Assembly (NCBI RefSeq): GCF_002217755.1
Contig: NZ_BCFL01000020.1
Span: 372,001-436,000, forward strand
Direction of reading: 5' to 3'
DNA: 64,000 nt
Origin: Streptomyces hyaluromycini
Lineage (GTDB): Bacteria; Actinomycetota; Actinomycetes; Streptomycetales; Streptomycetaceae
Part shown: positions 23,354-32,610 of the stretch, piece by piece
Numbering within the stretch: position 1 is the first letter of the stretch
How the letters are laid out: every line of letters starts with the position of its first letter
Translations under genes and position numbers: made by a program
The notes under the pieces: model-generated
What the model was told of the DNA's origin: nothing
The model's database searches: none
Seen by the model: only the letters and a program-made list of their open reading frames with translations

Positions 23354-24319
23354 CTACTTGAGCCAGGCCTTGACCTTGTCGGGGTTGGCGTCGACCCACT
23401 TCTTCGCCGCCGCGTCGTCCGACAGCTTGTCCACCGCGATGTACTTGGCCACGGTGTTCTGGTCGTCGTTGGTCCAGTTGAAGTTCTTCACCAGGTCGTA
23501 CGCCGGGCTGCCCGACTTGGCGAAGCTCGCGCTGACGATCTTGTCGAGGTCGTAGACGGGGTAGTCGCAGGCGACCTTCGCCGCGTCGGCGTCGCAACCC
23601 GTCGTGTACGCCGGCAGGGAGACCTTCTTCAGCGGCACCTCGGACAGGAACCACTGCGGCTCGTAGAAGTAGCCGATCAGCCACTGCTTGTTCTTCTCGG
23701 CCGTTCTGAAGGCCTGGATGAGCGCGGTCTCGCTGCCCGCGTACACCACCTTGAAGTCCAGCTTCAGGTTCTTCACCAGGGCGGCGTCGTTAGTGACGTA
23801 CGACGGGTCGCCGTCGAGCAGCTGCCCCTTGCCGCCCGACTCGGACGTCTTGAAGTTGGACGCGTACTTGTCGAGGTTCTTCCAGTCGAGGATGTCGGGG
23901 TGCGCCTTGGCCAGCCACGGCGGCACGTACCAGCCGATGATGCCCTTGTTGCCGGTGGAGCCGGCCTCGACGGCCGTCTTCTGCCCGGTGATGTACTTCT
24001 TCTTCAGATCGTCGTGGCCCCAGTTCTCCAGGACGGCGTCGATCTCGCCGGTCCCGAAGCCCTGCCAGGCGATCTCCTCCTTCAGGTCCTTCTTGCTGAC
24101 CGTACAGCCGAGGTCGTGCTGCGCGACGTACGCGACGACCGCCGCGTCCGCCTCGTAGCCCACCCAGGGGTTGACGGCCAGGTTGAAGGTGCCGCACTTG
24201 CCGCCCGAGGACGTCGAGCCGGCGGAACTGCTGTCGCCGACCTTCGCCCCGCCGCAGGCGGTGAGGGTGAGGCCGAGGACGGCCAGGCCGGCCGCGCCGG
24301 CTCGCCAGTGTTGTGCCAT
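23354..24319 (-). CDS. Glycine betaine ABC transporter substrate-binding lipoprotein
   Basis: 321 aa. Lipoprotein signal MAQHWRAGAAGLAVLGLTLTAC with the lipobox Cys at residue 22. The mature protein is an OpuAC/ProX-type binding domain: NLAVNPWVGYEADAAVVAYVAQHDLGCTV and EIAWQGFGTGEIDAVLENWGHDD are characteristic, and the Trp residues in NPWVGY, ENWGHDD and GWYVPPW would form the aromatic cage for quaternary ammonium ligands. It is the last gene of a four-gene unit after betaine aldehyde dehydrogenase, the ATPase and the permease. Choline or betaine as ligand fits the setting. Confidence 0.93.
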   Translation of the reverse strand: MAQHWRAGAAGLAVLGLTLTACGGAKVGDSSSAGSTSSGGKCGTFNLAVNPWVGYEADAAVVAYVAQHDLGCTVSKKDLKEEIAWQGFGTGEIDAVLENWGHDDLKKKYITGQKTAVEAGSTGNKGIIGWYVPPWLAKAHPDILDWKNLDKYASNFKTSESGGKGQLLDGDPSYVTNDAALVKNLKLDFKVVYAGSETALIQAFRTAEKNKQWLIGYFYEPQWFLSEVPLKKVSLPAYTTGCDADAAKVACDYPVYDLDKIVSASFAKSGSPAYDLVKNFNWTNDDQNTVAKYIAVDKLSDDAAAKKWVDANPDKVKAWLK

Positions 24320-24332
24320 GGTGTCGAGCTCC

Positions 24333-26309
24333 TTATGCCCTGGTGCGTCGTGCCGCAGCCTGAGTGATCCGGTCGAACATGACTCCGAGCAGTACGATGG
24401 CGAGCCCTGCCGCCAGCCCCTTGCCGTACAGCTCGCCCTGCGAGAAACCGGCCACGACGTCGTAGCCGAGGGCGCCGGCCCCTACCAGGCCGCCCAACAC
24501 AACCATCGACAGCACGTAGATCAGGCCCTGGTTGGTCGCGAGGGTCAGGGCGCCGCGTGCCATCGGCAGCTGGACTTTGGTGATGATCTGCCAGGTGTTG
24601 CACCCGGCGGAGGTGGCCGCCTCCACGGTGGACTCGGGCACGTTCCGCACCCCGTCCGCGATGATCTTGATCGCGACGGGTGCCGCGTAGACGACGCCCG
24701 CGATGATCGCCGTGAAGCGGGTGGCGCCGAAGAGCGCCAGGAACGGCACCAGATAGACGAACGGCGGCATGACCTGCGCGGCGTCCAGGGTGGGCCGGAG
24801 CAGCCCGTCCACCAGAGCGCTGCGGCCCATCCACACGCCGAAAACAACGCCGGCCAGCATCGTCAGGACGGTGGCCACGGCGGTCGAGGCGAGGGTGGTC
24901 ATGCTGTCCGACCAGAGTCCGGTGCCGACAAGGAGCCCGACGCACACGGCCGCCGTGACCCCGGCCCGCCAGCCGCCGAGGACCGCGCCGAGCGCGACCA
25001 GGACGGCGCCGACCAGCCACCACGGGGAGTCGGTGAGCAGGGTCTGGAAGGGGTTGAGCAGGCCGTTGGTGAGGGCGTCCCGCAGGGCGTTGGTGAGGCC
25101 GAAGAGATGGTCCTGCATCCAGGTGGTCGCGGTGTCGGCCCCGCTCGCGAGGTGGCTGCCGACGGTGCCGTCACCGGGGAACTCGGCCGCCCAGACGTAG
25201 GTGTGGGAGAGGTAGACCAGGACGGCGGCGGCGACCCCGCCCGCCCCGAGCAGCGGGCGGCGCCACTTCAGGAACCACCCGTCCGTGCGGCGGGCCTCGG
25301 TGCGCGCGGCGGCCGCCGTGGTGACCCGGTCGAGCACGATCGCCATCACGACGATGGCGAGGCCGGCGTTGAAGGCGGTGCCGACGTCGAGGGACGTGAG
25401 GGCCTGCATGACGGTCTTGCCGAGGCCGGGCGCGTCGATCAGGGCGGCGATGGTGACCATGGCCAGGGCGGCCATGATGGTCTGGTTGACGCCCATGACG
25501 ACCGTGCGCTTCGACATCGGCAGCAGCACCTTCACCAGTTGCTGCATGCGGGTGGCGCCGAGCGAGTCGGCCGCCTCGACGGTGGTCTCGGGCACCGAGC
25601 GGATGGCGTGCGCGGTGATGCGGATGGCGGGCGGGGCCGCGTAGATGACCGTGGTGATCACGGCGGAGGCTCCGCCGATGAGGAAGATCAGGGTCAGCGG
25701 GGCGAGGTAGACGAAGGTCGGCATCGTCTGCATGAAGTCCAGGAAGGGCGTCATGATCCGGTTGACCCGGTCGGAGAGCCCCGCCCACACGCCGAGCGGG
25801 ATGCCGATGAGCAGGGCCACCAGGACCGCCGACAGGGTCAGCGCCAGGGTGTCCATGCTCTCCTGCCACAGGCCCTGCAGCCCGAAGAAGGTGAAGCCGG
25901 CGACGGCCAGCAGGGCGACCCGCCAGTTGCCGACGGCCCAGGAGACGTAGCCGGTGACTCCGACGACGCCGAGCCAGCCGATCTGCGGAACCGGACGGCC
26001 GTCGGCCGGCTGGGAGATCAGCGACTGGACGAAGGTCACCAGGTTGTCGATGACCAGCCGGATCTCGTTGAAGAAGTACAGGAAGAGCGGGTTGGAGTTG
26101 CGGTTGGCGCCGATGCTGTCGTTGACGTCGTTCAGCCAGCGGTGCAGAGCGGTGAGGTCGGCGGCGGCCAGGGTCAGGGTCTGCCGGCCGCGCAGCGCGG
26201 CGAAGAGCACCAGCCAGACGACCAGGATCGCCGCCACCACCATCGGGCGGCTGACCTTCCTGCGTATCGTCGCGACCGGCACGGTCGCGTCGGCGACGGC
26301 TGCCATCAC
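24333..26309 (-). CDS. Glycine betaine ABC transporter permease with two fused membrane domains
   Basis: 658 aa, about twice a normal OpuAB/ProW. Each half has its own permease core and EAA loop: EAADSLGATRMQQLVKVLLP in the first (around residue 265) and EAATSAGCNTWQIITKVQLP in the second (around 560), plus paired TMPTFVYLAPL and VMPPFVYLVPF segments. The gene may start at GTG 26309 (overlapping the ATPase stop as GTGA) or at the adjacent ATG 26306. One polypeptide would then supply both membrane halves of the transporter. The substrate-binding protein follows 13 bp downstream. Confidence 0.93.
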   Translation of the reverse strand: MMAAVADATVPVATIRRKVSRPMVVAAILVVWLVLFAALRGRQTLTLAAADLTALHRWLNDVNDSIGANRNSNPLFLYFFNEIRLVIDNLVTFVQSLISQPADGRPVPQIGWLGVVGVTGYVSWAVGNWRVALLAVAGFTFFGLQGLWQESMDTLALTLSAVLVALLIGIPLGVWAGLSDRVNRIMTPFLDFMQTMPTFVYLAPLTLIFLIGGASAVITTVIYAAPPAIRITAHAIRSVPETTVEAADSLGATRMQQLVKVLLPMSKRTVVMGVNQTIMAALAMVTIAALIDAPGLGKTVMQALTSLDVGTAFNAGLAIVVMAIVLDRVTTAAAARTEARRTDGWFLKWRRPLLGAGGVAAAVLVYLSHTYVWAAEFPGDGTVGSHLASGADTATTWMQDHLFGLTNALRDALTNGLLNPFQTLLTDSPWWLVGAVLVALGAVLGGWRAGVTAAVCVGLLVGTGLWSDSMTTLASTAVATVLTMLAGVVFGVWMGRSALVDGLLRPTLDAAQVMPPFVYLVPFLALFGATRFTAIIAGVVYAAPVAIKIIADGVRNVPESTVEAATSAGCNTWQIITKVQLPMARGALTLATNQGLIYVLSMVVLGGLVGAGALGYDVVAGFSQGELYGKGLAAGLAIVLLGVMFDRITQAAARRTRA

Positions 26310-27397
26310 GCGCCGCCTTCCTGCCCGGCGACCACGGAGAGGATCTCCTCGTCGCCGACGATGCCCAGCAGCTTGCCGTTCTCGACGACCTTGACCGGCT
26401 TCTCGGCGGCGAGCACCGCCCGGGTCGCCTCGCGTACGACGACGTCCGGGCCCAGCTCCGGTCCGTCCAGGGCGTCGTCGGGCTCGGCGGGCCGCATGAT
26501 CCAGCGCAGGGTGAGGACGTCGCCGCGCGGCACGTCCTTGACGAAGTCCCGTACGTAGTCGTCCGCCGGGGCGCCCACCAGTTCGTCACCGGTGCCGCAC
26601 TGGACCATCTTGCCGTCCCGCATGATCAGGATGCGGTCGCCGAGCTTGAGGGCCTCGGAGAGGTCGTGGGTGATGAAGACCATGGTCTTGCCGACCTCGT
26701 GGTGCAGGCGGATGACCTCGCTCTGCATGTCGCGGCGGATCAGCGGGTCCAGCGCGGAGAACGGTTCGTCGAAGAAAAGGACGTCGGGGTCTCCGGCGAG
26801 GGCGCGGGCGAGGCCGACGCGCTGCTGCATACCGCCGGAGAGCTGGTCGGGGTAGGAGTTCTCGTAGCCGGCGAGGCCCACCAGTTCGACGGTCTCCATC
26901 GCGCGTTTCATGCGTTCGGCCTTGCTCATGCCCCGGATCTCCAGGCCGAACGCCACGTTGTCGACGACCTTGCGGTGCGGCAGCAGACCGAAGTGCTGGA
27001 AGACCATGGAGAACTTGCTGCGCCGCAGTTCCCGCAGCCGCCGGGCGTCGGCGTCCCGGATGTCCTCGCCCTCGAAGACGATCTCGCCGGCGGTGGGTTC
27101 GATCAGCCGGGTCAGACATCGCACCAGGGTGGACTTGCCGGACCCGGACAGGCCCATGACGACGAAGACCTCGCCGGGCGACACCTCGAAGTTGACGTCC
27201 CGGACGGCGGCGGTGCAGCCGGTGCGGTCCATCAGCTCGCGGCGGGTGAGCCCGCACAGCTCCTCGGAGCCCGGCACCTCGTCGGCCTTCGGCCCGAACA
27301 CCTTCCACAGCCGGCGCACGGAGATGACCGGGGTGCCGTCCCGGGGGTCCTCGGACGTGTCGCGCGGCCGCGACACCTCGGTCTGGGCTGGGGTCAT
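26306..27397 (-). CDS. Glycine betaine ABC transporter ATPase (ProV/OpuAA type)
   Basis: 363 aa. Walker A GLSGSGKST at ~80, LSGGMQQRVGLARAL signature, Walker B DVLFFDEPFSALDP, and H-loop FITHDLSEALKLGD. The N-terminus keeps the ProV extension (VRRLWKVFGPKADEVPG) and the C-terminal ~100 residues form a CBS-like pair (RAVLAAEKPVKVVENGKLLGIVGDEEILSVV), which in OpuA senses ionic strength. It starts 21 bp after betaine aldehyde dehydrogenase and is coupled to the permease, so uptake is made together with the catabolic enzyme. Confidence 0.95.
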   Translation of the reverse strand: MTPAQTEVSRPRDTSEDPRDGTPVISVRRLWKVFGPKADEVPGSEELCGLTRRELMDRTGCTAAVRDVNFEVSPGEVFVVMGLSGSGKSTLVRCLTRLIEPTAGEIVFEGEDIRDADARRLRELRRSKFSMVFQHFGLLPHRKVVDNVAFGLEIRGMSKAERMKRAMETVELVGLAGYENSYPDQLSGGMQQRVGLARALAGDPDVLFFDEPFSALDPLIRRDMQSEVIRLHHEVGKTMVFITHDLSEALKLGDRILIMRDGKMVQCGTGDELVGAPADDYVRDFVKDVPRGDVLTLRWIMRPAEPDDALDGPELGPDVVVREATRAVLAAEKPVKVVENGKLLGIVGDEEILSVVAGQEGGA

Positions 27398-27418
27398 GGT
27401 GGGGACCTCTCTTCGGCG

Positions 27419-28888
27419 TCAGCCGCGGAACCAGTGCTGCGGCCGGGGTTGGATGTTCTGCCAGACGTGCTTGGGCTCTCGGTACTCGTCCAGGCCGGTC
27501 GGTCCCAGCTCGCGGCCCACGCCCGAGTGCCCGAAGCCACCCCATTCCGCCTGCGGCACATAGGGGTGGTAGTCGTTGATCCACACGGTGCCGTGGCGCA
27601 GCCTGCGGGCGACCCGCTGGGCCTTGCCCGCGTCCTGCGTCCAGACGGCCCCGGCGAGGCCGTACTCCGTGTCGTTGGCGATGCGGACGGCGTCGTCCTC
27701 GTCCCGGAAGCGCTCGACGGTGAGCACGGGTCCGAAGGACTCCTCGTGCACCACGCGCATGTCCTGCCGGCACTCGTCGAGGACGGTGGGCGGGTAGTAG
27801 AAGCCGTTCGCCAGCGCGGGGTCGTCGGGGCGGGTGCCGCCGCAGCGCAGTACGGCGCCCTCGGCGATCCCCGCCTCGACGTACGCCTCGACCTTCTCGC
27901 GGTGCTGTGCGGAGATCAGTGCCCCGGTGTCGGCGTCGGGGTCGAAGGGGCCGCCGAGGCGGATGAGCCGGGCGCGGTGGACGACCTCGTCGACGAAGGC
28001 GTCGTGGATCGAGTCCTCGACGATCAGCCGGGCGCCGGCCGAGCAGACCTGCCCGGAGTGCAGGAAGACGGCGGTGAGCGCGAAGTCGACCGCGGTGTCG
28101 AAGTCCGCGTCGGCGAAGACCACGTTGGGGTTCTTGCCGCCCAGCTCCAGCGCGACCTTCTTCACGGTCGCCGCGGCGGTGGCCATGATCCGCTTGCCGG
28201 TCTCCAGGCCGCCGGTGAAGGACACCATGTCGACGGCGGGGTCCTCGGAGAGCGCGGCACCGGCCTCGGGTCCGGCGCCGAGGACGAGGTTGCCGGCACC
28301 CGGCGGGAGTCCGGCCTCCTCCAGCGCCTTCAGCAGCAGGATCGAGGTGGAGGGGGTGAGCTCGCTGGGCTTCAGGACGAACGTGTTGCCCGCGACCAGG
28401 GCGGGCGCGACCTTCCAGCTGGCCTGCAGCAGCGGGTAGTTCCACGGGGTGATCAGGCCGCACACGCCGACCGGCTCGTAGACGACACGGCTGACGGCGT
28501 CCTCACGTCCGGTGTCGATCACCCGGCCGGCGTCGGTGCCGGCGATGCCGCCGTAGTGGCGGAGGCAGGAGACGACGTCGGCGATGTCGTACTCGCTCTC
28601 CACCAGGCGCTTGCCGGTGTCCAGGGACTCGGCCCGGGCGAACTCCTTGGCGTCGCGCTCGATGATGTCGGCGGTGCGCAGCAGCAGCGCGCCGCGCTCA
28701 CGCTCGGGGGTGTGCGGCCAGGGGCCCTCGTCGAACGCGCGCCGGGCCGCGCCGATCGCCGCCTCGGTGTCGGGGCGGGTCGCCTCCGATACCGTCGCGA
28801 CGAGTGTGCCGTCCGCCGGACAGCGGATCTCGCGGTGGCCGCCGGCCACCGCGGCGCGCCATTTCCCATCCACATACAGATCTGCCAC
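27419..28888 (-). CDS. betB: Betaine aldehyde dehydrogenase
   Basis: 489 aa from the GTG at 28888 (VADLYVDGKWRAAVAGG). The frame is open further upstream to an ATG, but that extension covers the operator-like site and the BADH domain begins here. PWNYPLLQASWKVAPALVAGNTFVLKPSE for NAD, VALELGGKNPNVVF with the catalytic Glu, and the nucleophile in VFLHSGQVCSAGARL. EWGGFGHSGVGRELGPTGLDEY is typical of betaine aldehyde dehydrogenases. It oxidises betaine aldehyde, from choline dehydrogenase, to glycine betaine. It is the first gene of the uptake operon. Confidence 0.93.
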   Translation of the reverse strand: MADLYVDGKWRAAVAGGHREIRCPADGTLVATVSEATRPDTEAAIGAARRAFDEGPWPHTPERERGALLLRTADIIERDAKEFARAESLDTGKRLVESEYDIADVVSCLRHYGGIAGTDAGRVIDTGREDAVSRVVYEPVGVCGLITPWNYPLLQASWKVAPALVAGNTFVLKPSELTPSTSILLLKALEEAGLPPGAGNLVLGAGPEAGAALSEDPAVDMVSFTGGLETGKRIMATAAATVKKVALELGGKNPNVVFADADFDTAVDFALTAVFLHSGQVCSAGARLIVEDSIHDAFVDEVVHRARLIRLGGPFDPDADTGALISAQHREKVEAYVEAGIAEGAVLRCGGTRPDDPALANGFYYPPTVLDECRQDMRVVHEESFGPVLTVERFRDEDDAVRIANDTEYGLAGAVWTQDAGKAQRVARRLRHGTVWINDYHPYVPQAEWGGFGHSGVGRELGPTGLDEYREPKHVWQNIQPRPQHWFRG

Positions 28889-28914
28889 GGCCGCGCCCTT
28901 CGAGCCCGAATTCG

Positions 28915-28929
28915 TTGCGCATTGTGCAT
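28915..28929. promoter_or_regulatory. Candidate IclR-type operator, betB promoter (weaker)
   Basis: TTGCG-CATTG-TGCAT, two mismatches from TTGCG-N5-CGCAA, 27 bp before the betB start. The core GTTGCGCAWTG is shared with the purU site. Confidence 0.4.
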
Positions 28930-29030
28930 TGGATTGCTTTTGGTGGAACACCCTGACCGAATGTACTGACAGCCGTCAAGGGCTCCGCGTATCCCGATTC
29001 GGCCGCGAAAGCGGCGCCCCCTCGGGCGGG

Positions 29031-29867
29031 TCAGCCGCCCAGCCGGTCCAGCAGCGCACGGCGCCACCGCTCCGTCTCGGCAACCTGGTTGAAGGTGAAC
29101 AGATGGAGGCCCGCCACGCCCGCCGAAGGCGCGGTGAACGCCTCTGCGCCGCGGGCGAGCAGCCGCTCCGGGTCGTATCCGCCGGGTGTGGCGAAGCGCA
29201 GGAACCAGGAGGCGTGCCTGGTGAGGAAGCGGGTCGACTCCCCCACTCCGATCTTCGTCGCCATGGACAGCAGCTTGGCCCGCTGGACGGGCCCGGCGAC
29301 ACCTATGTATACGGGCAGGGTGACGTCACGGCGCCGGATGCGGGTGAGCCAGTCGCCGAGCACGCGTGTGTCGAAGCAGAGGTTGCTGACGATGTAGGTG
29401 GCGTGCGCCCGCTTGTCCCACATCGCCTGGATGGTGAGGTCGTCGTGGATGAGGGGATGACTCTCCGGGTAGCCGGTGATCCCTGTCTCCGCGAAGGGTC
29501 TGCCCAGTTCGGTCAGCCGGCGCAGCACCGGCAGCGCTCCCTCGTAGGTCCCGGCGGGCGGATCGGCGTCGCCCGCCGGGACGAAGAGGTCGTCGACGCC
29601 CGTCGCGCGCAGCCGCTCCGTGACGTCCTTCAGGTGGGTGTCGTCGCGGAGCAGGCGTGCGGGCACGTGCGGGACGACGCGGTAGCCGTGCGCCGTGAGC
29701 CGCTCGGTGAGGGCGAGGGTCGGTTCCAGGCCCTTGACCGGCGACGCCGTGACCGTGACCACGACGTCGCGGGGCACATGGGCGAGGACCTTCTCCTCGG
29801 TCGCCCGCGCCGGCAGCACCTCGTAGCGGACGCGGGCGAGCAGCGCCCGCAGCGCCTCTGCGGCCAT
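29031..29867 (-). CDS. Methylenetetrahydrofolate reductase-like protein
   Basis: 278 aa, TIM-barrel MTHFR family: YEVLPARATEEKVLAHVPRDVVVTVT, LEPTLALTERLTAHGYRVVPHVPARLL, LFVPAGDADPPAGTYEGAL, ETGITGYPESHPLI and AHATYIVSNLCFDTRVLGDWL match the FAD- and folate-binding strands. True MetF starts with a FEFFPPK-type motif; here it is the shorter YEVLPAR, so activity on 5,10-methylene-THF is likely but unproven. It follows betA by 3 bp and must be co-translated with it. The context suggests it drains methylene-THF to methyl-THF when methylamine oxidation is fast. Confidence 0.82.
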   Translation of the reverse strand: MAAEALRALLARVRYEVLPARATEEKVLAHVPRDVVVTVTASPVKGLEPTLALTERLTAHGYRVVPHVPARLLRDDTHLKDVTERLRATGVDDLFVPAGDADPPAGTYEGALPVLRRLTELGRPFAETGITGYPESHPLIHDDLTIQAMWDKRAHATYIVSNLCFDTRVLGDWLTRIRRRDVTLPVYIGVAGPVQRAKLLSMATKIGVGESTRFLTRHASWFLRFATPGGYDPERLLARGAEAFTAPSAGVAGLHLFTFNQVAETERWRRALLDRLGG

Positions 29868-29870
29868 GGT

Positions 29871-31541
29871 CTACCCGGCCTGCTTCTGGGCGTCGCGGTG
29901 CCGGTAGTACACGGCCTCCGACGGCGGCAGCGGCTCTTTCCCGAGGATGAGGTCGGCCGCCTTCTCGGCGATCATCATCACCGGGGCATAGATGTTGCCG
30001 TTGGTGACGTACGGCATCACCGAGGCGTCCACCACCCGCAGGCCCTCCACGCCGTGCACCCGCATGCTCGTCGGGTCGACGACGGACATCTCGTCCGTGC
30101 CCATCTTGCAGGTGCAGGACGGGTGGAGGGCGGTCTCGCCGTCCTTGGCCACCCAGGCGAGGATCTCCTCGTCCGTCGCCACGGACGGGCCGGGTGAGAT
30201 CTCCCCGTCGTTGTAGGGGGCGAGCCCGGGCTGGTTGAGGAGGTTGCGGGCGACTCTGATCGCCTCGACCCACTCGCGCCGGTCCTGCTCGGTGGAGAGG
30301 TAGTTGAAGCGCAGGGCCGGGTGTTCGCGGGGGTCCTTGCTCCTGATCTTCACCGAGCCCAGGGCGTCGGAGTACATGGGGCCGACGTGGACCTGGTAGC
30401 CGTGGCCGCCGGCGGGTACCGAGCCGTCGTAGCGGACCGCGATGGGCAGGAAGTGGAACATCAGGTTGGGGTAGTCGACGTCGTCGTTGCTGCGGGCGAA
30501 GCCGCCGGCCTCGAAGTGGTTGGTCGCCGCCGGGCCCTTGCGGAAGAGCCACTGCAGGCCGATGAAGGGGGCCCGCCACTTCGCCAGGTACGGCTGCATG
30601 GAGACGGGCTGCTTGCAGGCGTACTGGATGTACACCTCCAGGTGGTCCTGGAGGTTCTCGCCGACGCCCGGCAGGTCGTGGACGACGTCGATGCCGAGGG
30701 CGGCCAGCTCCTCGGCGTTGCCGACGCCGGAGAGCTGGAGCAGCTGCGGGGAGTTGATCGCGCCGCCGCAGAGGATGACCTCCTTGGCGCGGACCTCCTG
30801 GAGGGCGCCCTTGCCGCGCCGGTACTCGACGCCGACGGCCTTCTTGCCCTCGAAGAGGACGCGGGTGACGAGGGCGCGGGTCTTCACGGTGAGGTTGGGG
30901 CGCTTCCGGGCGGGCTTGAGGTACGCCTTGGACGCCGACAGGCGCCGGCCGCGGTGGACGTTGCGGTCGAACTTGGCGAAGCCCTCCTGCCGGTAGCCGT
31001 TGACGTCGTCGGTGGGCGCGTAGCCCGCCTCCTCGGTGGCCTGGAGGAAGGCGGAGAAGAGCGGGTTGGCGGCCGGGCCGCGCTCCAGTACGAGGGGGCC
31101 GTCGTGGCCGCGGAACTCGTCGTCCGGGTCGGCGGCCAGGCAGTTCTCCATCCGGCGGAAGTACGGCAGGCAGTGCGCGTAGTCCCAGGTGGCCATGCCC
31201 GGATCGGCGGCCCAGCGCTCGTAGTCGAGGGGGTTGCCGCGCTGGAAGATCATGCCGTTGATGCTGCTGGAGCCGCCGAGCACCTTGCCGCGGGCGTGGT
31301 AGATGCGGCGGCCGCCCATGTGGGGCTCGGGCTCGGACTCGTACTTCCAGTCGTAGAAGCGGCTGCCTATGGGGTAGGTCAGCGCCGCCGGCATGTGGAT
31401 GAACACGTCCCAGGGATAGTCGGGGCGGCCTGCCTCCAGGACGAGCACCCGGTTGCCGGGGTCGGCCGAGAGCCGGTTCGCCAGTGCGCTGCCGGCCGAG
31501 CCGCCGCCGACGATGACGAAGTCGTACTGCAAGGGAGCCAT
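29871..31541 (-). CDS. betA: Choline dehydrogenase (GMC oxidoreductase)
   Basis: 556 aa, the usual BetA length. FAD fold FVIVGGGSAGSALANRLSADPG at residues ~7-28; GMC signatures RIYHARGKVLGGSSSINGMI and ILCGGAINSPQLLQLSGVG; active-site region ETALHPSCTCKMG with the conserved His, and VVDASVMPYVTNGNIYAPVMMIAEKAADLI at the end. It oxidises choline to betaine aldehyde, normally with membrane electron acceptors. It is divergent from the IclR gene, and the shared 149-bp gap has a perfect TTGCG-N5-CGCAA palindrome. Confidence 0.95.
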   Translation of the reverse strand: MAPLQYDFVIVGGGSAGSALANRLSADPGNRVLVLEAGRPDYPWDVFIHMPAALTYPIGSRFYDWKYESEPEPHMGGRRIYHARGKVLGGSSSINGMIFQRGNPLDYERWAADPGMATWDYAHCLPYFRRMENCLAADPDDEFRGHDGPLVLERGPAANPLFSAFLQATEEAGYAPTDDVNGYRQEGFAKFDRNVHRGRRLSASKAYLKPARKRPNLTVKTRALVTRVLFEGKKAVGVEYRRGKGALQEVRAKEVILCGGAINSPQLLQLSGVGNAEELAALGIDVVHDLPGVGENLQDHLEVYIQYACKQPVSMQPYLAKWRAPFIGLQWLFRKGPAATNHFEAGGFARSNDDVDYPNLMFHFLPIAVRYDGSVPAGGHGYQVHVGPMYSDALGSVKIRSKDPREHPALRFNYLSTEQDRREWVEAIRVARNLLNQPGLAPYNDGEISPGPSVATDEEILAWVAKDGETALHPSCTCKMGTDEMSVVDPTSMRVHGVEGLRVVDASVMPYVTNGNIYAPVMMIAEKAADLILGKEPLPPSEAVYYRHRDAQKQAG

Positions 31542-31609
31542 GGTGCCTCGTCTCGCTCGCGCCGTCGATTGCGCGGAATGCTAGTACGGGTATCGCTATA
31601 CGCACTAGG

Positions 31610-31624
31610 TTGCGAACCACGCAA
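31610..31624. promoter_or_regulatory. Candidate IclR operator between betA and the regulator gene
   Basis: TTGCG-AACCA-CGCAA, a perfect palindrome (extends to GTTGCG/CGCAAC, 31609-31625). A GCGTATAGCGATAC element (minus strand, 31604-31591) is next to it, and a related CGTATAGTTTCGCT ends directly at the IclR start codon (31677-31690). Confidence 0.65.
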
Positions 31625-31690
31625 CTTGTAAGATCTTTGTTCACATCGCGTTACTTGGAGGGTGTTGTTTACTGCGCGTATAGTTTCGCT

Positions 31691-32488
31691 ATGAGCAACT
31701 TCAGTCCGGATACCGAAACGAACGGCTCATCTTCTGGTGGCGTGCAGTCCGTCGACCGCGCCATCAGCGTCCTGGAGATCCTGGCCCAGCGCGGCGAGGC
31801 GGGGGTGAGCGAGGTGGCCGCCGAGATCGATGTTCACAAGTCGACCGCGTTCCGGCTGCTCGGCGCCCTGGAGGCGCGCGGTCTCGTGGAGCAGTCGGGC
31901 GAGCGGGGCAAGTACTCGCTCGGCTTCGGCATCGTACGCCTGGCCGGGGCCGTTACGGGACGCATCGACGTCACCCAGCAGGGCCGGGCGGTGTGCGAGC
32001 GGCTGGCCGACGAGATCGGCGAGACGGTCAACATCGCGGTGATGCAGGAGCACTACGCGATCAACCTCTACCAGGTGCGCGGCACCGCCGCGGTCACCGC
32101 GCACAACTGGGTCGGCCAGCTGACCCCGCTGCACGCCACCTCCAGCGGCAAGATCATGCTGGCCCACGTGCCCGCCCAGGAGCGCGCCGCGCTGATCGCG
32201 GAGGGCGGCCTGAAGAAGCTGACCCCGCACACCATCTCCGCGAAGGCGAAGCTGGAGAAGAACCTCGCCGAGGCCCGGGAGCGCGGTTACGCCTGGACGC
32301 TGGAGGAGCTGGAGATCGGGCTGCACGCCATGGCCGCGCCGATCCGGGACCGGGACGGCGTGGTCATCGCCGCGATCAGCGCCTCCGGGCCCTCCTACCG
32401 GTTCACCGAGGAGCGCATGCACGAGCTGGCCCCGGTGCTGGTCAAGGGCGCGGAGGAGATCAGCCACCGCATGGGGTACCTGGGCTGA
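31691..32488 (+). CDS. IclR-family transcriptional regulator of the choline/betaine genes
   Basis: 265 aa. After a Ser/Gly-rich lead, the winged helix covers residues ~18-80 (SVDRAISVLEILAQRGEAGVSEVAAEI, KSTAFRLLGALEARGLVEQ, GKYSLGFGIVRLAG). The effector domain follows (GETVNIAVMQEHYAINLYQ, GQLTPLHATSSGKIMLAHV, GYAWTLEELEIGLHAMAAPIRDRDGVVIAAIS). An earlier in-frame Met would lie inside the operator region. GTTTCGCT abuts the ATG, pointing to autoregulation. Its position between betA and the Rieske oxygenase makes it the obvious regulator of the island; repressor or activator cannot be decided. Confidence 0.93.
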   Translation: MSNFSPDTETNGSSSGGVQSVDRAISVLEILAQRGEAGVSEVAAEIDVHKSTAFRLLGALEARGLVEQSGERGKYSLGFGIVRLAGAVTGRIDVTQQGRAVCERLADEIGETVNIAVMQEHYAINLYQVRGTAAVTAHNWVGQLTPLHATSSGKIMLAHVPAQERAALIAEGGLKKLTPHTISAKAKLEKNLAEARERGYAWTLEELEIGLHAMAAPIRDRDGVVIAAISASGPSYRFTEERMHELAPVLVKGAEEISHRMGYLG

Positions 32489-32610
32489 GCGCTGTCCAGG
32501 ACGACCGCCGCTGAGCGCTCCGCGGGAGGTGCCGTGATGCGCTGTCGATCGTCTGCGGCGCCGTCGTGGCTGGTCGCGCCCACGCGGCGGAGCCGCAGAT
32601 TGATACAGCC

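Noticed and set aside
26666..28969. 767-aa plus-strand ORF
   Set aside because: Antisense to the betaine ATPase and betB; no recognisable domain and biased composition.
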